Shown here: positions 1-9,567 of the stretch, piece after piece | Layout of the letters: the number at the start of each line of letters is the position of its first letter | Position numbering within the stretch: the first letter of the stretch is position 1 | Assembly (NCBI GenBank): GCA_002723255.1 | Contig: PBNW01000061.1 | Location: forward strand, 1 to 56,743 | Length of the DNA: 56,743 nucleotides | Reading direction: 5' to 3' | Source of the DNA: Pelagibacterium sp. | GTDB taxonomy: Bacteria; Pseudomonadota; Alphaproteobacteria; Rhizobiales; Devosiaceae | Notes under the pieces: model-generated | Database searches by the model: none | Seen by the model: the letters and a program-made list of their open reading frames with translations, nothing else | Told to the model about the DNA's origin: nothing | Made by a program: the position numbers and the translations under genes

Positions 1-25
1 CAGGATTTGATTGACTCAAATCCTT

Positions 26-119
26 GGCTCTAAGCCCTTGTTTTGTCGCGTGTTGCGAGCCGCAAAACCGTTTCCATCCCCGATCGCGTCGAGGACATGC
101 TTTTGCCGGGCACGCTCTA
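26..119 (+). repeat. Dispersed intergenic repeat, copy A
   Basis: This block begins GGCTCTAAG, continues through GTTTTGTCGCG, CCGCAAAACCG, CCCCGATCG and GTCGAGGACATGCT, and ends CGCTCTAG. The same ordered words recur at 19966-20062 (same strand) and, shortened and inverted, at 29875-29938. Its right end contains the stop codon of dxs (CTA at 117-119, read TAG on the minus strand). It resembles the AGCATGTCC/GCAAAACCG-type intergenic repeats that are abundant in Hyphomicrobiales genomes. Whether it acts as a terminator, mRNA stabiliser or is only a passive element cannot be told from sequence. Confidence 0.8.
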
Positions 120-2060
120 GACGATCTCGCGACCCGCGGCCCGGAGCACCTGGGCCGCGTTGATTTCATCACCCAGTGCAGTGAGCGCCGTTGCCACGAT
201 GCCCGAGCGATCGAGCCCGGCCTGGGCATACATATCGCCCTGGCCGGCCTGTTCGATATAGCGATCAGGCATGACGAGCGGGCGGAATTTCAAACCATTG
301 TCGAGCAGGCCGAGCTGGGCCATCCGGGTCGCGACATGGGATCCGAAACCACCGATCGCGCCTTCCTCGACGGTGATCAGCACCGCGTGTTCGCGGGCGA
401 GGCGCGCAAGCAATTCCTCATCGAGCGGCTTGGCAAAGCGGGCGTCGGCGACGGTGGTCGAAAAGCCATATGTGCCGAGTGTTTCGGCGGCGGCCATGCA
501 TTCGGCCAGCCTTGTACCAAATGAAAGCAGCGCGATGGTCGTGCCTTCCTTGAGCACCCGGCCCTTGCCGATGGTGAGCGGAACGCCGGTTTGGGGCATG
601 TCCACGCCGACCCCTTCGCCGCGCGGATAGCGGAAGGCGATGGGGCCTTCGTCGTAAGCTGCGGCGGTCGCCACCATATGGCGCAGTTCGGCCTCATCCC
701 CGGCGGCCATCACCACCATGGAGGGCAGGGTGGCCAGATAGGCGACATCGAACGCGCCGGCATGGGTGGGACCATCGGCGCCGACATAACCCGCCCTGTC
801 GATAGGAAAGCGCACCGGCAGTTTCTGAATCGCCACATCGTGGACAATCTGGTCATAGGCGCGCTGCAGGAAGGTCGAATAGATGGTGCAGAAGGGTTTG
901 AGCCCCTCGGTCGCCAGCCCGGCGGCGAAGGTCACCGCGTGCTGTTCGGCAATGCCGACATCGAAGCTGCGCTCGGGGAAGTGTTTTGAAAACTTGTCGA
1001 TGCCGGTGCCGCCCGGCATGGCGGCGGTGATCGCAACGATCGCCTCGTCCTTTTGCGCTTCGGCAATCAGGCTCTCGGCAAAGACCGAGGTGTATGACGG
1101 CGCGTTGGATGGGGCCTTGGCCTGGGCGCCGGTGATGACGTTGAATTTGGATACGCCGTGATATTTGTCCGCCGATTCTTCGGCCGGGGCATAACCCTTG
1201 CCTTTTTGGGTGACGACATGGATCAGGATGGGGCCGGTTTCGGCGTCGCGGACGTTGCGCAGCACGGGCAACAAATGATCGAGGTTGTGGCCGTCGATAG
1301 GCCCGACATAATAAAAGCCCAGCTCTTCAAACAGCGTGCCGCCGGTCCAGAAGCCCCGTGCATATTCCTCGGTCTTGCGGGCCTTGTCCTTGATGAAGGG
1401 AGGCATCACGCTATCGACGAACTGTTTTGCGGCGTCGCGCAGGCCACGATAGGCGGGGCCGGAAACCAGTTTGGCGAGATAGGCGCTCATCGCGCCGGTG
1501 GGGGGGGCGATGGACATGTCATTGTCGTTTAAAATGACGATGAGGCGCGCGTCCATGGCGCCGGCATTGTTCATGGCTTCGTAGGCCATGCCGGCCGAAA
1601 TGGCGCCGTCGCCGATTACGGCAATCACGTTGCGCTTTTCGCCCTTGAGTTCAGAGCCCACGGCCATGCCCAGGCCGGCCGAAATCGAGGTCGACGAATG
1701 CCCGGCGCCGAACGGGTCGTATTCGCTCTCGCCGCGCTTGGTGAAGCCTGAGAGCCCGTCTTTCTGGCGCAAGGTACGGATGCGGTCGCGGCGGCCGGTG
1801 AGAACCTTGTGCGGGTAGGCCTGGTGACCGACGTCGAAAATGATGCGGTCGTTGGGCGTATCGAAAATATGGTGCAGGGCCACGGTGAGTTCGACAACGC
1901 CCAGACCGGCGCCAAGATGGCCGCCGGTGACCGAAACCGCATCGATCACCTCGGCACGAAGCTCGCTTGCAAGATCGGCCAGTTGCTCGCGCTTCAATCC
2001 CTTGAGATCGGCAGGAGAAGCGATGGTATCGAGCAGCGGGGTTGCTGGTTTATCGGACAC
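117..2060 (-). CDS. dxs: 1-deoxy-D-xylulose-5-phosphate synthase
   Basis: This enzyme condenses pyruvate with glyceraldehyde 3-phosphate, using thiamine diphosphate, in the first step of the MEP isoprenoid pathway in the cytosol. The 647-residue length is normal for Dxs. Visible hallmarks are the N-terminal GHQAYPHK segment, the thiamine-diphosphate motif from GDGAISAGM to NDND, and the later GPTHAGAFD segment of the transketolase-like pyrimidine domain, followed by the C-terminal transketolase domain. The ATG start gives the usual N-terminus. The stop codon lies inside dispersed repeat copy A. No other isoprenoid gene is adjacent in the window. Confidence 0.97.
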   Translation of the reverse strand: MSDKPATPLLDTIASPADLKGLKREQLADLASELRAEVIDAVSVTGGHLGAGLGVVELTVALHHIFDTPNDRIIFDVGHQAYPHKVLTGRRDRIRTLRQKDGLSGFTKRGESEYDPFGAGHSSTSISAGLGMAVGSELKGEKRNVIAVIGDGAISAGMAYEAMNNAGAMDARLIVILNDNDMSIAPPTGAMSAYLAKLVSGPAYRGLRDAAKQFVDSVMPPFIKDKARKTEEYARGFWTGGTLFEELGFYYVGPIDGHNLDHLLPVLRNVRDAETGPILIHVVTQKGKGYAPAEESADKYHGVSKFNVITGAQAKAPSNAPSYTSVFAESLIAEAQKDEAIVAITAAMPGGTGIDKFSKHFPERSFDVGIAEQHAVTFAAGLATEGLKPFCTIYSTFLQRAYDQIVHDVAIQKLPVRFPIDRAGYVGADGPTHAGAFDVAYLATLPSMVVMAAGDEAELRHMVATAAAYDEGPIAFRYPRGEGVGVDMPQTGVPLTIGKGRVLKEGTTIALLSFGTRLAECMAAAETLGTYGFSTTVADARFAKPLDEELLARLAREHAVLITVEEGAIGGFGSHVATRMAQLGLLDNGLKFRPLVMPDRYIEQAGQGDMYAQAGLDRSGIVATALTALGDEINAAQVLRAAGREIV

Positions 2061-2156
2061 TTAGTTGGCCTTATGACTGACTTCGAACGGCATCACCATG
2101 CTGACCTGATGTAGTCAGCCGGCGCCGTTTTGGCAACCAAAGAGGACCAGACTGTG

Positions 2157-3827
2157 TCAGTTGGCCTGGCTGTCGTAATGAACCCAGATGGTTTGGCCCG
2201 GCGTGAATTCTGAGCTCGAATGGCCCAGGGAGGCGGTGCGGGCAAAACCGGTGGCGAGTGTTACATCGTCGCCCGCTGTCGTGGGGGTATCGGGAGCGCC
2301 TTCGAAGGCGAACTGGCTGCTCGACAGGGTTGCGGAGGCCAGCAGTGTCGTGTCGCTGGCTGCCAGTTGAGGCGCATAAAGCGTTCCGGCGTCAACAGCA
2401 AGGCTGGCCATGGCATTGGCCGTCGCGGCGTCCGGCTCGCTCGATTCTGTGGCCTCAGCGGCGCCCGGCATGACGACACCGTCAAACAGGGAGGCGAAGG
2501 CGTCGAGTTCGGAAGACGGATCGACAGAGGCAGCCTCGATGGTGTCGCCAAAGCTGGGGCGCATCGAAAGCTCGGTTGTCGGAAGCGGGGCGGCGGGCGC
2601 AACCGAAGCTGCGATAGCGGGGGTAAATTGCGGCCGCGGTTGAGGAGTCGGTGCCTCCTCTACATCGGCCAGCTCGAACGAGCCGCCGCCCGAGGGCGCA
2701 TAGGCCGAAGGGGTTGTGGCGCGCAATTCGGCCATGGCGCGCGACATCGAGGGGGGCAAGGGGGCATCTTCGATGCCGTCGGTATCGGCCATGGCGACCT
2801 GGCGGGTCATTTCGGCGGCATCGATCACCTGGAAGGGGATCGTCTGCGGTTCGGGCGTACCGGCGACCATGGTACCCGCGATCAGATCAGCCGGGCGGAC
2901 CGGCGGGGCGGGGGGTTCGATACTGGCGAGCTGAACGGGCGCCGTGTCACGGTCCGCAGCCTGGGCCGGGGCGGACGCCTGAACGGGCGCGGGAGCCGAT
3001 GCCACCGCCTGCGGGGCCGATTGGGGTGCTGCATCCTCATCGCCGCCGGTGATCATGTCCCAGAGTGTACGCGGACGATCGCTGTCGGCCACCTGCACGT
3101 CGCCTCCGGTCATGGGGCTGCCGGCGTTACAGGGCACGCGATGGCAGCGCTGCCATTCGGCCTGGGCCAACTGATAGCCCTCCTGGGACAGAACGCGTCC
3201 ATTGGAGGGAACGTGCATGGTGCGGCCATCGGGGAACAGGTCGCGAAGCTGGGCCTCGGTCATGCGTGGCCAGGCGCGCACCGAACCGGTATCGAGGTGG
3301 ACGAACGGACTGCCCGAGGTGGGGTAATATCCCACGCCACCGATCTGCTTGCGCATGCCGGCTGCTCGCAGCGTAGAGATGGGAACGCCGGGAATGAAAA
3401 AGTCGATCGCCTTGCCCTTCATGTGCTGGGAATTGTCAGCAACGCTGGACGAATTGGCGGCCAGCATGGCGTTGGTCTGGGGCGAGCGATAGGCGGAAAC
3501 GATGTGGATGGGCTGGGTGGCGCGGGTTTCCTGATAAACTTCCCACAAAAGATCGAACAGCGCGGGGTCCATGTTGGCCGGCTCGTTGCGGCGCCAATCG
3601 CGCAAGAATACGTTGAGCGTCTGGAGCGCCGACTGAATGAACCGTCCGTCGCGCTTGTAAACGATGCGGATCGTTTCCTTGGTGTGGGTATAATAGAGAT
3701 AGATTTCGCGCTCGTTGGCGGCCTGGGCCGGAAAGGCGAACGGCAACAGGCTGGCCAATGCGATTGCCAGGGCCAGAACCGCCCGCATCATCTTATCGAC
3801 TGGTTGAAAAGCCCTAATACGCGTCAC
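2157..3827 (-). CDS. DUF882 / M15-like peptidase with long C-terminal tail
   Basis: A signal peptide (hydrophobic stretch ending FPAQA) is followed by a DUF882 domain, about residues 38-200, related to the zinc D,D-carboxypeptidase family M15. The metal-site elements are SQHMKGKAIDF and FVHLDTG. The protein is therefore probably a periplasmic murein-associated peptidase, although DUF882 substrates are not established. Residues from about 240 to 556 form a low-complexity Ala/Pro/Ser-rich tail without a recognisable fold. The listed start is a GTG; an ATG at 3791 (giving MMRAVLAL) would leave a more compact signal peptide and is equally possible, since neither has a good Shine-Dalgarno. It sits beside an L,D-transpeptidase gene, consistent with an envelope role. 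Confidence 0.8.
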   Translation of the reverse strand: MTRIRAFQPVDKMMRAVLALAIALASLLPFAFPAQAANEREIYLYYTHTKETIRIVYKRDGRFIQSALQTLNVFLRDWRRNEPANMDPALFDLLWEVYQETRATQPIHIVSAYRSPQTNAMLAANSSSVADNSQHMKGKAIDFFIPGVPISTLRAAGMRKQIGGVGYYPTSGSPFVHLDTGSVRAWPRMTEAQLRDLFPDGRTMHVPSNGRVLSQEGYQLAQAEWQRCHRVPCNAGSPMTGGDVQVADSDRPRTLWDMITGGDEDAAPQSAPQAVASAPAPVQASAPAQAADRDTAPVQLASIEPPAPPVRPADLIAGTMVAGTPEPQTIPFQVIDAAEMTRQVAMADTDGIEDAPLPPSMSRAMAELRATTPSAYAPSGGGSFELADVEEAPTPQPRPQFTPAIAASVAPAAPLPTTELSMRPSFGDTIEAASVDPSSELDAFASLFDGVVMPGAAEATESSEPDAATANAMASLAVDAGTLYAPQLAASDTTLLASATLSSSQFAFEGAPDTPTTAGDDVTLATGFARTASLGHSSSEFTPGQTIWVHYDSQAN

Positions 3828-4018
3828 GCCCGGTTAGCCCGTTTTTGTGTCAAACTCGACGGCACTCTAACAACAAACTCATGCGAGATTGTTAACGCTA
3901 ACGGGATGTGTACGCCAGCCCGCGCTTTGCCCTCAGGTTTGCAGGCTAGGCGAAAAAGGCGGCGCGAGCATGGCAGGAACGTTACCGGGACCTTAACGGT
4001 CCCGGCCATGGCATTGGC

Positions 4019-5680
4019 TCAGAGGCCAAGCATTTCAATGACTTTGGCGTTGTGACCATAAAGATCGGCGAACGATTTGACGGTCCCGTCGGGATCGATC
4101 CGCAACGTAAAATAGGCCAGATGGACAGGGACCTGCTGGTCCATGTTGAACCAACGCTCACTGCCGCCCAGCGTGCCTTCGAGCGAGGCGACGGTGAGGC
4201 TGGGCTCATGCTGGAGCAGGGCTTCGGCAAAACCGAACGGGTCCTGAACGCGCACGCACCCATGACTGAGCGCCCGCATCGAGCGGTCAAACAGGTATCG
4301 CGCATTGGTGTCGTGCAGATAGACGTCGTGGGAGTTTGGGAACAGGAATTTCACCTGCCCCAGCGCGTTGGAGGTGCCTGGCTTCTGGCGCACGCGGAAC
4401 ATGGACGGGCTGGCGCGCGACCAGTCCACCATCCAGGGGTCGATGGCGTTGCCCTGATAGATCAGTTCCATATTCTGGCTGGCGATATAGTTGGGATTGC
4501 GCGCCACTTGGGGGAAGATTTCGGCGCTCAGGATCGAGGACGGCACGTTCCAATACGGGTTTGTGACGACGTGACGGATCATGTCGGAAAACAGCGGCGT
4601 CTGGTTCTTGGCGGTGCCCACGATGATCCGCGTGTCCCAGACCGAGCGGCCCTCCCGGTTCACGTCGAGGCGGAATTCGGGAATGTTGACGAAGACGTTG
4701 AACGTGCCGAGATCCTCGGGCATCCAGCGCCAGCGTTCCATGTTGGCGACGATATCGGCACGGGTGGCACCGTTTGCCCCGTTGATGGCGGCAATGGTCG
4801 CTGGGCCGACCACACCGTCGGGGTTGAGGCCGATGGTGGTCTGGAACGCTTCGACCGCTTGGGCCAGCGCGGCATCGTAAACCAGGGGGGCGGTTTGCGC
4901 GGTCGCAAGTCCGAGACGCTCACGCAGCGCGGGGACGCGCGGGTCTGCCATCCCGAGTTTGATGAGCTTGCCATCGGCGATCGGAGGCAGGTCCTCGATT
5001 TCACCGGCGTAGTGGCTGGCCAGCAGGTCGCGCAGGGCGATAAATTCGGGATGGTTCGGGTGATAGCTCAAAAGGACAGTCGCCGGGTCGGACGCCTCGG
5101 CCACTGCCGAAAACAGTTCGGCCTCGTCCACGCTCTTGGACGCGAGGTCGATATAGCCCGACACCGAGCGCGGGTCGAGCCGGCCGGTATGAGCATCGTT
5201 TGCATAATGGAGGATGGCCGCTGAAAACTCGGCTTCGAGGGAAGCCAGTGCCGCAGGATCGCCGGCGGCGGCGTCGAGCTTGGCCATATCGATGCTGTAA
5301 TCGTTCGGATCGAGGCCCTGAAGATAGGCATCCTCGAAGACGGCCAGGATCTGCTTGGCAGCACCGGAAAAAACGATGCCGTCGTCGGTTTCGGTCAGCC
5401 AGAGCGGCTCGAAATGGCGGGCACCGTAGAAATAATAGAGCCGGGACGCATCGTCAGCAGCCCGGCCGGAGGGCGCTTGGGCCATGGCGTCGCGCAGGCC
5501 GTCGCGAATTGTCTGCTCAAGCGTGTTGCGCGGCGGCGCGATCATGATGCGCGTCGCCTGGACGCCATCGACCATCACCGTTTCGAACGCGGTGGCCGTC
5601 GCGCTGAAACCAAGAAGTGAAATGCCCGCAAAGGCGCCCACAAGGAGCGCTTTGAGCCCGGAGTTCAAAGTCTTCATCAT
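4019..5680 (-). CDS. L,D-transpeptidase (YkuD domain) with peptidoglycan-binding domain
   Basis: It forms 3-3 peptidoglycan cross-links or attaches proteins to murein in the periplasm. The ATG at 5680 (MMKTLNSG) begins a clear signal sequence ending near SATATA; the open frame extends upstream but would overlap the preceding gene. Next come an LDT scaffold-like region, a PG_binding_1 repeat (GLNPDGVVGPATIAA), and the YkuD catalytic domain with the conserved His and nucleophile Cys in SHGCVRVQDP. At about 553 residues it matches the large YcbB/LdtD-type class. Polar-growing Hyphomicrobiales rely heavily on such enzymes. The gene lies between the DUF882 peptidase and a sigma-54 response regulator, all on the minus strand. 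Confidence 0.92.
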   Translation of the reverse strand: MMKTLNSGLKALLVGAFAGISLLGFSATATAFETVMVDGVQATRIMIAPPRNTLEQTIRDGLRDAMAQAPSGRAADDASRLYYFYGARHFEPLWLTETDDGIVFSGAAKQILAVFEDAYLQGLDPNDYSIDMAKLDAAAGDPAALASLEAEFSAAILHYANDAHTGRLDPRSVSGYIDLASKSVDEAELFSAVAEASDPATVLLSYHPNHPEFIALRDLLASHYAGEIEDLPPIADGKLIKLGMADPRVPALRERLGLATAQTAPLVYDAALAQAVEAFQTTIGLNPDGVVGPATIAAINGANGATRADIVANMERWRWMPEDLGTFNVFVNIPEFRLDVNREGRSVWDTRIIVGTAKNQTPLFSDMIRHVVTNPYWNVPSSILSAEIFPQVARNPNYIASQNMELIYQGNAIDPWMVDWSRASPSMFRVRQKPGTSNALGQVKFLFPNSHDVYLHDTNARYLFDRSMRALSHGCVRVQDPFGFAEALLQHEPSLTVASLEGTLGGSERWFNMDQQVPVHLAYFTLRIDPDGTVKSFADLYGHNAKVIEMLGL

Positions 5681-5822
5681 GCCGCACCAAGCCATCGGCG
5701 CATCCGTCCGCCCTGCTGGCGAATCTTTCCTATGCGCGAACCGGAGAAAGTTTAGCGGGTTTGCGGTCGCCTGCAAGCAACGTGCCGGGTTCGTGAACGG
5801 GTTCATCAGGTCTTTGCGGCTT

Positions 5823-7304
5823 TCAGGCAACATCGGCTGCTCCTTCGAGCCCATATTCCTTGAGCTTGCGGTAAAGGGTCGAACGCCCGATGCCTAATTG
5901 GCGGGCGACCTGGGCCATGCGACCGGCATTGTGATCAATGGCAAAGGCGATCAGATCCTTTTCGATGTCGGCCAATGGCAGCACGTTGCCGGCCGCATCG
6001 AGGAACCGGTCGGGGATGGCGATGGGCGTTGTATCGGGTAGGCGCGGCATCGCCGGAGCGTTGTCGATATGGACGGGCGCCAACGGTGTGAAACCTGCGG
6101 GGCGATCGCTGTGCGCGGCGTCGCGGCCCTTTTCAGCAGCGAGGATTTGCGGGAAATCCTCGGGCAACAGTACAGGATGTTCGGCCAGAACGACGGCGCG
6201 GAATACGGCGTTTTCGAGCTGGCGGATATTGCCCGGCCAATCGAAAGCGAGGAGCATATCGAGCGCCTGGGGGGAAATCGCGGTGACCCGGCGGCCCTCT
6301 TCGGCAGCGAAGCGGGCGATGAAATGATCGACGAGACCGGCGATGTCATCGCGGCGCTCGCGCAGCGGCGGCAGGTAGATGGGAAAGACGTTGAGGCGGT
6401 AGAAGAGGTCCTCGCGGAACGCGCCGTCCCGCGCCAGATTGAGCAGGCGCCTGTTGGTCGCCGAGATCACCCGGACGTTGACCTTTGTGGGGCGTGAGGC
6501 GCCGACCGGCTCGATCTCACCTTCCTGGAGGGCGCGCAACAGCTTGACCTGCGTATCGAGGGGGAGTTCGCCCACTTCGTCGAGAAACAGCGTACCATTA
6601 TGGGCTTCGCGGAATTTGCCCGGTGCGTCGGAGGTGGCGCCGGTAAAGGCGCCCTTGACGTGGCCGAACAGAATCGATTCCACAAGATTGGCGGGGATGG
6701 CGCCGCAATTGACCGTGATGAACGGCTTGCCGGCCCGGTCGCCCGAGCCCTGGATGGCGCGGGCGAGCATCTCTTTGCCCACTCCGGATTCGCCCTCGAT
6801 CAGGACGGGGATGGTGCTGGCGGCAGCTTTCTTGCCCAGCGCCATGGTGCGCGTCATCGCCTCGCTTTTGGTGATGATGTGGGCAAACGAAAAACTGCCC
6901 TCGCGGCGGGCGCGTTCGGCCTTGAGACTGGATTCGAGCGTTCCGAGTTTGAGGGCATTGCGCAGGGAAATGGTGATGCGTTCGGGGGCGACGGGTTTTA
7001 CGAAGAAATCGACGGCGCCCAGGCGCATGGCGGAAATGACGGTATCGAGCGAGGTCTGGGCGGTCTGGACGATGACGGGAATCGCGATGGTCTCGCGCCG
7101 CAGCGCCTCGAGCACCGCCATGCCGTCCATTTCGGGCATGACCATATCGAGGATCATGGCGCCGATACCCGGTTTTGTGCGAAGCAGATCGAGGGCCGCT
7201 GCACCCGAATCCGCTGTCAGTGCGGTAAACCCGGCCTTGGCGACGACTTCCGAGGTCAGACGAGATTGAATGGGATCATCGTCGACGATCAGAACCTTGT
7301 GCAT
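5823..7304 (-). CDS. Sigma-54-dependent response regulator (NtrC family)
   Basis: This is a cytosolic activator of sigma-54 RNA polymerase with three domains. The receiver domain (about 1-115) has the acidic pocket VDDD, phosphoacceptor Asp in ILDMVMP (about residue 53) and Lys in FFVKP. The AAA+ domain (about 140-370) has Walker A GESGVGKE, the sigma-54 contact loop GAFTGA and Walker B LFLDEVGE. The C-terminus is a Fis-type helix-turn-helix (VARQLGIGRSTLYRKL). The listed start is an ATG; a TTG two codons upstream (7310) is better spaced from GGAG. No histidine kinase is adjacent, so it is an orphan here. Proximity to the L,D-transpeptidase gene may mean joint expression. Confidence 0.93.
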   Translation of the reverse strand: MHKVLIVDDDPIQSRLTSEVVAKAGFTALTADSGAAALDLLRTKPGIGAMILDMVMPEMDGMAVLEALRRETIAIPVIVQTAQTSLDTVISAMRLGAVDFFVKPVAPERITISLRNALKLGTLESSLKAERARREGSFSFAHIITKSEAMTRTMALGKKAAASTIPVLIEGESGVGKEMLARAIQGSGDRAGKPFITVNCGAIPANLVESILFGHVKGAFTGATSDAPGKFREAHNGTLFLDEVGELPLDTQVKLLRALQEGEIEPVGASRPTKVNVRVISATNRRLLNLARDGAFREDLFYRLNVFPIYLPPLRERRDDIAGLVDHFIARFAAEEGRRVTAISPQALDMLLAFDWPGNIRQLENAVFRAVVLAEHPVLLPEDFPQILAAEKGRDAAHSDRPAGFTPLAPVHIDNAPAMPRLPDTTPIAIPDRFLDAAGNVLPLADIEKDLIAFAIDHNAGRMAQVARQLGIGRSTLYRKLKEYGLEGAADVA

Positions 7305-7486
7305 ATGCAACGCAACTCCAGCCTACAAACGCCGGCGCACGCGAATCGAGAGTGTGCCGATTTGGGTCAGGCTAGGCGGGATCGATTAACAGGGTTTTAA
7401 GGGTGGACCGTGGGTCCATGCCGCCTTGTTGTCTTACGGGGCGCTCTGTAAGGTGCCACAAAAACAGGATCGTCGGAGCCTTGCCA

Positions 7487-9292
7487 ATGTCTGTGTCCCA
7501 GCCGCAATCGACCCACAACCAGTTCGGCCAGTTGCCGGAATGGGATTTGAGCGATCTCTACCCCGGTGTCGAGTCCGATGCACTCAAGGCCGACATGGCG
7601 TTCCTCGATACCGAAACCAAAGCCTTCGAAGCCGATTTCAAGGGCAAGCTCGACGGGCTTGCGAAAACGGGTGGGTTGATCGATGCGGTCAGGCGCTATG
7701 AAAAGCTCGACGAGGTTTTCGGACGGCTCGGATCTTTCGCCTATCTCAATTATGCGCAGAACACCGGCGATGGTGACCGGGTGAAATTTCTGGGCGACAC
7801 GCAGGACAAGATGACCGGGCTTTCGACCCGCATCCTGTTTTTCACGCTCGAGATCAACCGGATCGAGGACGGGGTGCTCGACGCGGCGTTCGAAAACAGC
7901 GCCGATCTGGCGCGCTACAAGCCGTGGTTCGATGAATTGCGCAAGTCGCGGCCCTATCAGCTCGAAGACCGGGTGGAAGAGCTGTTCCACGACAAATACG
8001 TCACCGGGCATGCCGCCTGGAACCGGCTGTTTGACGAAACCATGGCTTCGCTCAAATTCGAAATCGATGGCGAAACGCTGGGGCTCGAGCAGACGCTCAA
8101 TCTCTTGAGCGACAAACACGAAGACAAGCGCGCGGCAGCGTTCAAGGGGCTGAGCGCAACGCTTTCGGCCAACAAGAAGCTCTTTGCCCACATCACCAAT
8201 GTGATGGCCAAGGACAAGGAAATTTCCGACCGCTGGCGCGGCTATGAGGATGTTGCCGACAGCCGTCACCTTGCCAATTCGGTTGAACGCGACGTTGTCG
8301 ATGCGCTGGAAAAAGCCGTGCGCGATGCCTATCCGCGCCTATCGCACCGCTATTACCAGATGAAGGCCAAATGGTTCGGCAAGGACAAGCTCGACGCCTG
8401 GGACCGCAATGCGCCGCTGCCGACATCGGACGACCGGATTTTCGACTGGGAAACGGCAAAGACCACAGTGCTCGACGCCTATGGCCGGTTCTCGCCAAAA
8501 CTGGTGGAGGTGGCGCAGCCGTTTTTCGACAGCGGGTGGATCGATGCGGCGGTCAAGCCCAACAAGGCGCCGGGCGCTTTTGCGCATCCCACGGTGACGA
8601 CGGCGCACCCCTACTTGATGCTCAACTATATGGGCCGCACCCGCGATGTGATGACCTTGGCCCACGAGTTGGGCCACGGGGTGCATCAGCGGCTGGCGGC
8701 GGGGCAGGGCGAGCTTATGGCGCCCACGCCTTTGACGCTGGCGGAAACGGCGAGCGTTTTCGGGGAAATGCTGACCTTCAGGGCCATTCTCGATGCGACG
8801 AGCGATCCCAAGCAGCGGTTTGCGCTGATCGCCAGCAAAATCGAGGACATGCTCAATACCGTCGTGCGGCAGATCTCGTTTTATACGCTGGAGCGTAAGA
8901 TCCATCTGGCACGACGCGAAGGGGAATTGCGGCCCGAGGAGATCGAAGCGTTCTGGATGGAAACCTCGACCGAAAGCCTCGGACCGGGAATCAGGCTCAA
9001 CGACGGCTATGAAGTCCTTTGGAGCTATATCGGGCATTTCATTCACGCTCCGTTCTATGTCTATGCCTATGCATTCGGCGATTGCCTTGTGAACTCGCTC
9101 TACGCACAGTATGAAAAGTCCAGTGACGGATTTGCCGAAAAGTATTTCGACATGTTGAGCGCCGGGGGCTCGAAGCATCATTCCGAACTGCTAGCGCCAT
9201 TCGGACTGGATGCCCGCGATCCGCAATTCTGGTCGCTGGGGCTGTCCATGATCGAAAGACTCATTGACGAACTGGAACAAACTCAGCCCTAA
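7487..9292 (+). CDS. M3 family oligoendopeptidase (PepF-like)
   Basis: This cytosolic zinc metallopeptidase degrades oligopeptides. The HEXXH zinc motif appears as LAHELGHGVHQ, with the downstream glutamate region LAETASVFGE as the third ligand segment, typical of family M3 clan MA. The 601-residue length fits PepF/oligoendopeptidase F. The ATG at 7487 is preceded by GGAG nine bases upstream and is preferred over an in-frame ATG at 7403, which would add a poorly conserved leader. The gene is followed on the same strand by the CoxIV-like peptide and the transhydrogenase genes. Confidence 0.92.
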   Translation: MSVSQPQSTHNQFGQLPEWDLSDLYPGVESDALKADMAFLDTETKAFEADFKGKLDGLAKTGGLIDAVRRYEKLDEVFGRLGSFAYLNYAQNTGDGDRVKFLGDTQDKMTGLSTRILFFTLEINRIEDGVLDAAFENSADLARYKPWFDELRKSRPYQLEDRVEELFHDKYVTGHAAWNRLFDETMASLKFEIDGETLGLEQTLNLLSDKHEDKRAAAFKGLSATLSANKKLFAHITNVMAKDKEISDRWRGYEDVADSRHLANSVERDVVDALEKAVRDAYPRLSHRYYQMKAKWFGKDKLDAWDRNAPLPTSDDRIFDWETAKTTVLDAYGRFSPKLVEVAQPFFDSGWIDAAVKPNKAPGAFAHPTVTTAHPYLMLNYMGRTRDVMTLAHELGHGVHQRLAAGQGELMAPTPLTLAETASVFGEMLTFRAILDATSDPKQRFALIASKIEDMLNTVVRQISFYTLERKIHLARREGELRPEEIEAFWMETSTESLGPGIRLNDGYEVLWSYIGHFIHAPFYVYAYAFGDCLVNSLYAQYEKSSDGFAEKYFDMLSAGGSKHHSELLAPFGLDARDPQFWSLGLSMIERLIDELEQTQP

Positions 9293-9334
9293 AGGGCGCC
9301 CATTCAGACTCGAAAAATTCAGGGGAAAGCTGCG

Positions 9335-9508
9335 ATGGCCGAACAACAGGTCGCATCTTATTCAGACAAGCCGATCAGCGAAAAGCAGAAGGAAAAGGAA
9401 TTCGAGGAGCATACGGGCACGTATGCGGCATTCCTTTCCGGCACCAAGTGGAGCGTGATCTCCACGGCAGTAATACTGGTGATCCTGTATCTGATCTTCG
9501 TCCACTAG
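9335..9508 (+). CDS. aa3-type cytochrome c oxidase subunit IV (57 residues)
   Basis: A small open frame with a good ribosome-binding site (AGGGGAAAG before ATG) encodes a peptide with a charged N-terminus, the signature HTGTYAAFLSGTKW and one transmembrane helix (about 34-55). This matches the bacterial aa3 oxidase subunit IV family (COX4_pro_2), single-helix accessory subunits of the respiratory oxidase. It is distant from any oxidase catalytic gene but directly upstream of pntAA, an arrangement that recurs in Hyphomicrobiales. Its short length makes it easy to miss. Confidence 0.85.
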   Translation: MAEQQVASYSDKPISEKQKEKEFEEHTGTYAAFLSGTKWSVISTAVILVILYLIFVH

Positions 9509-9567
9509 ATCTCCCGACTCAGGGGGAAGTGGCTATTCTTGCTGCCGGCCATATGAGGTAGGGTTTC

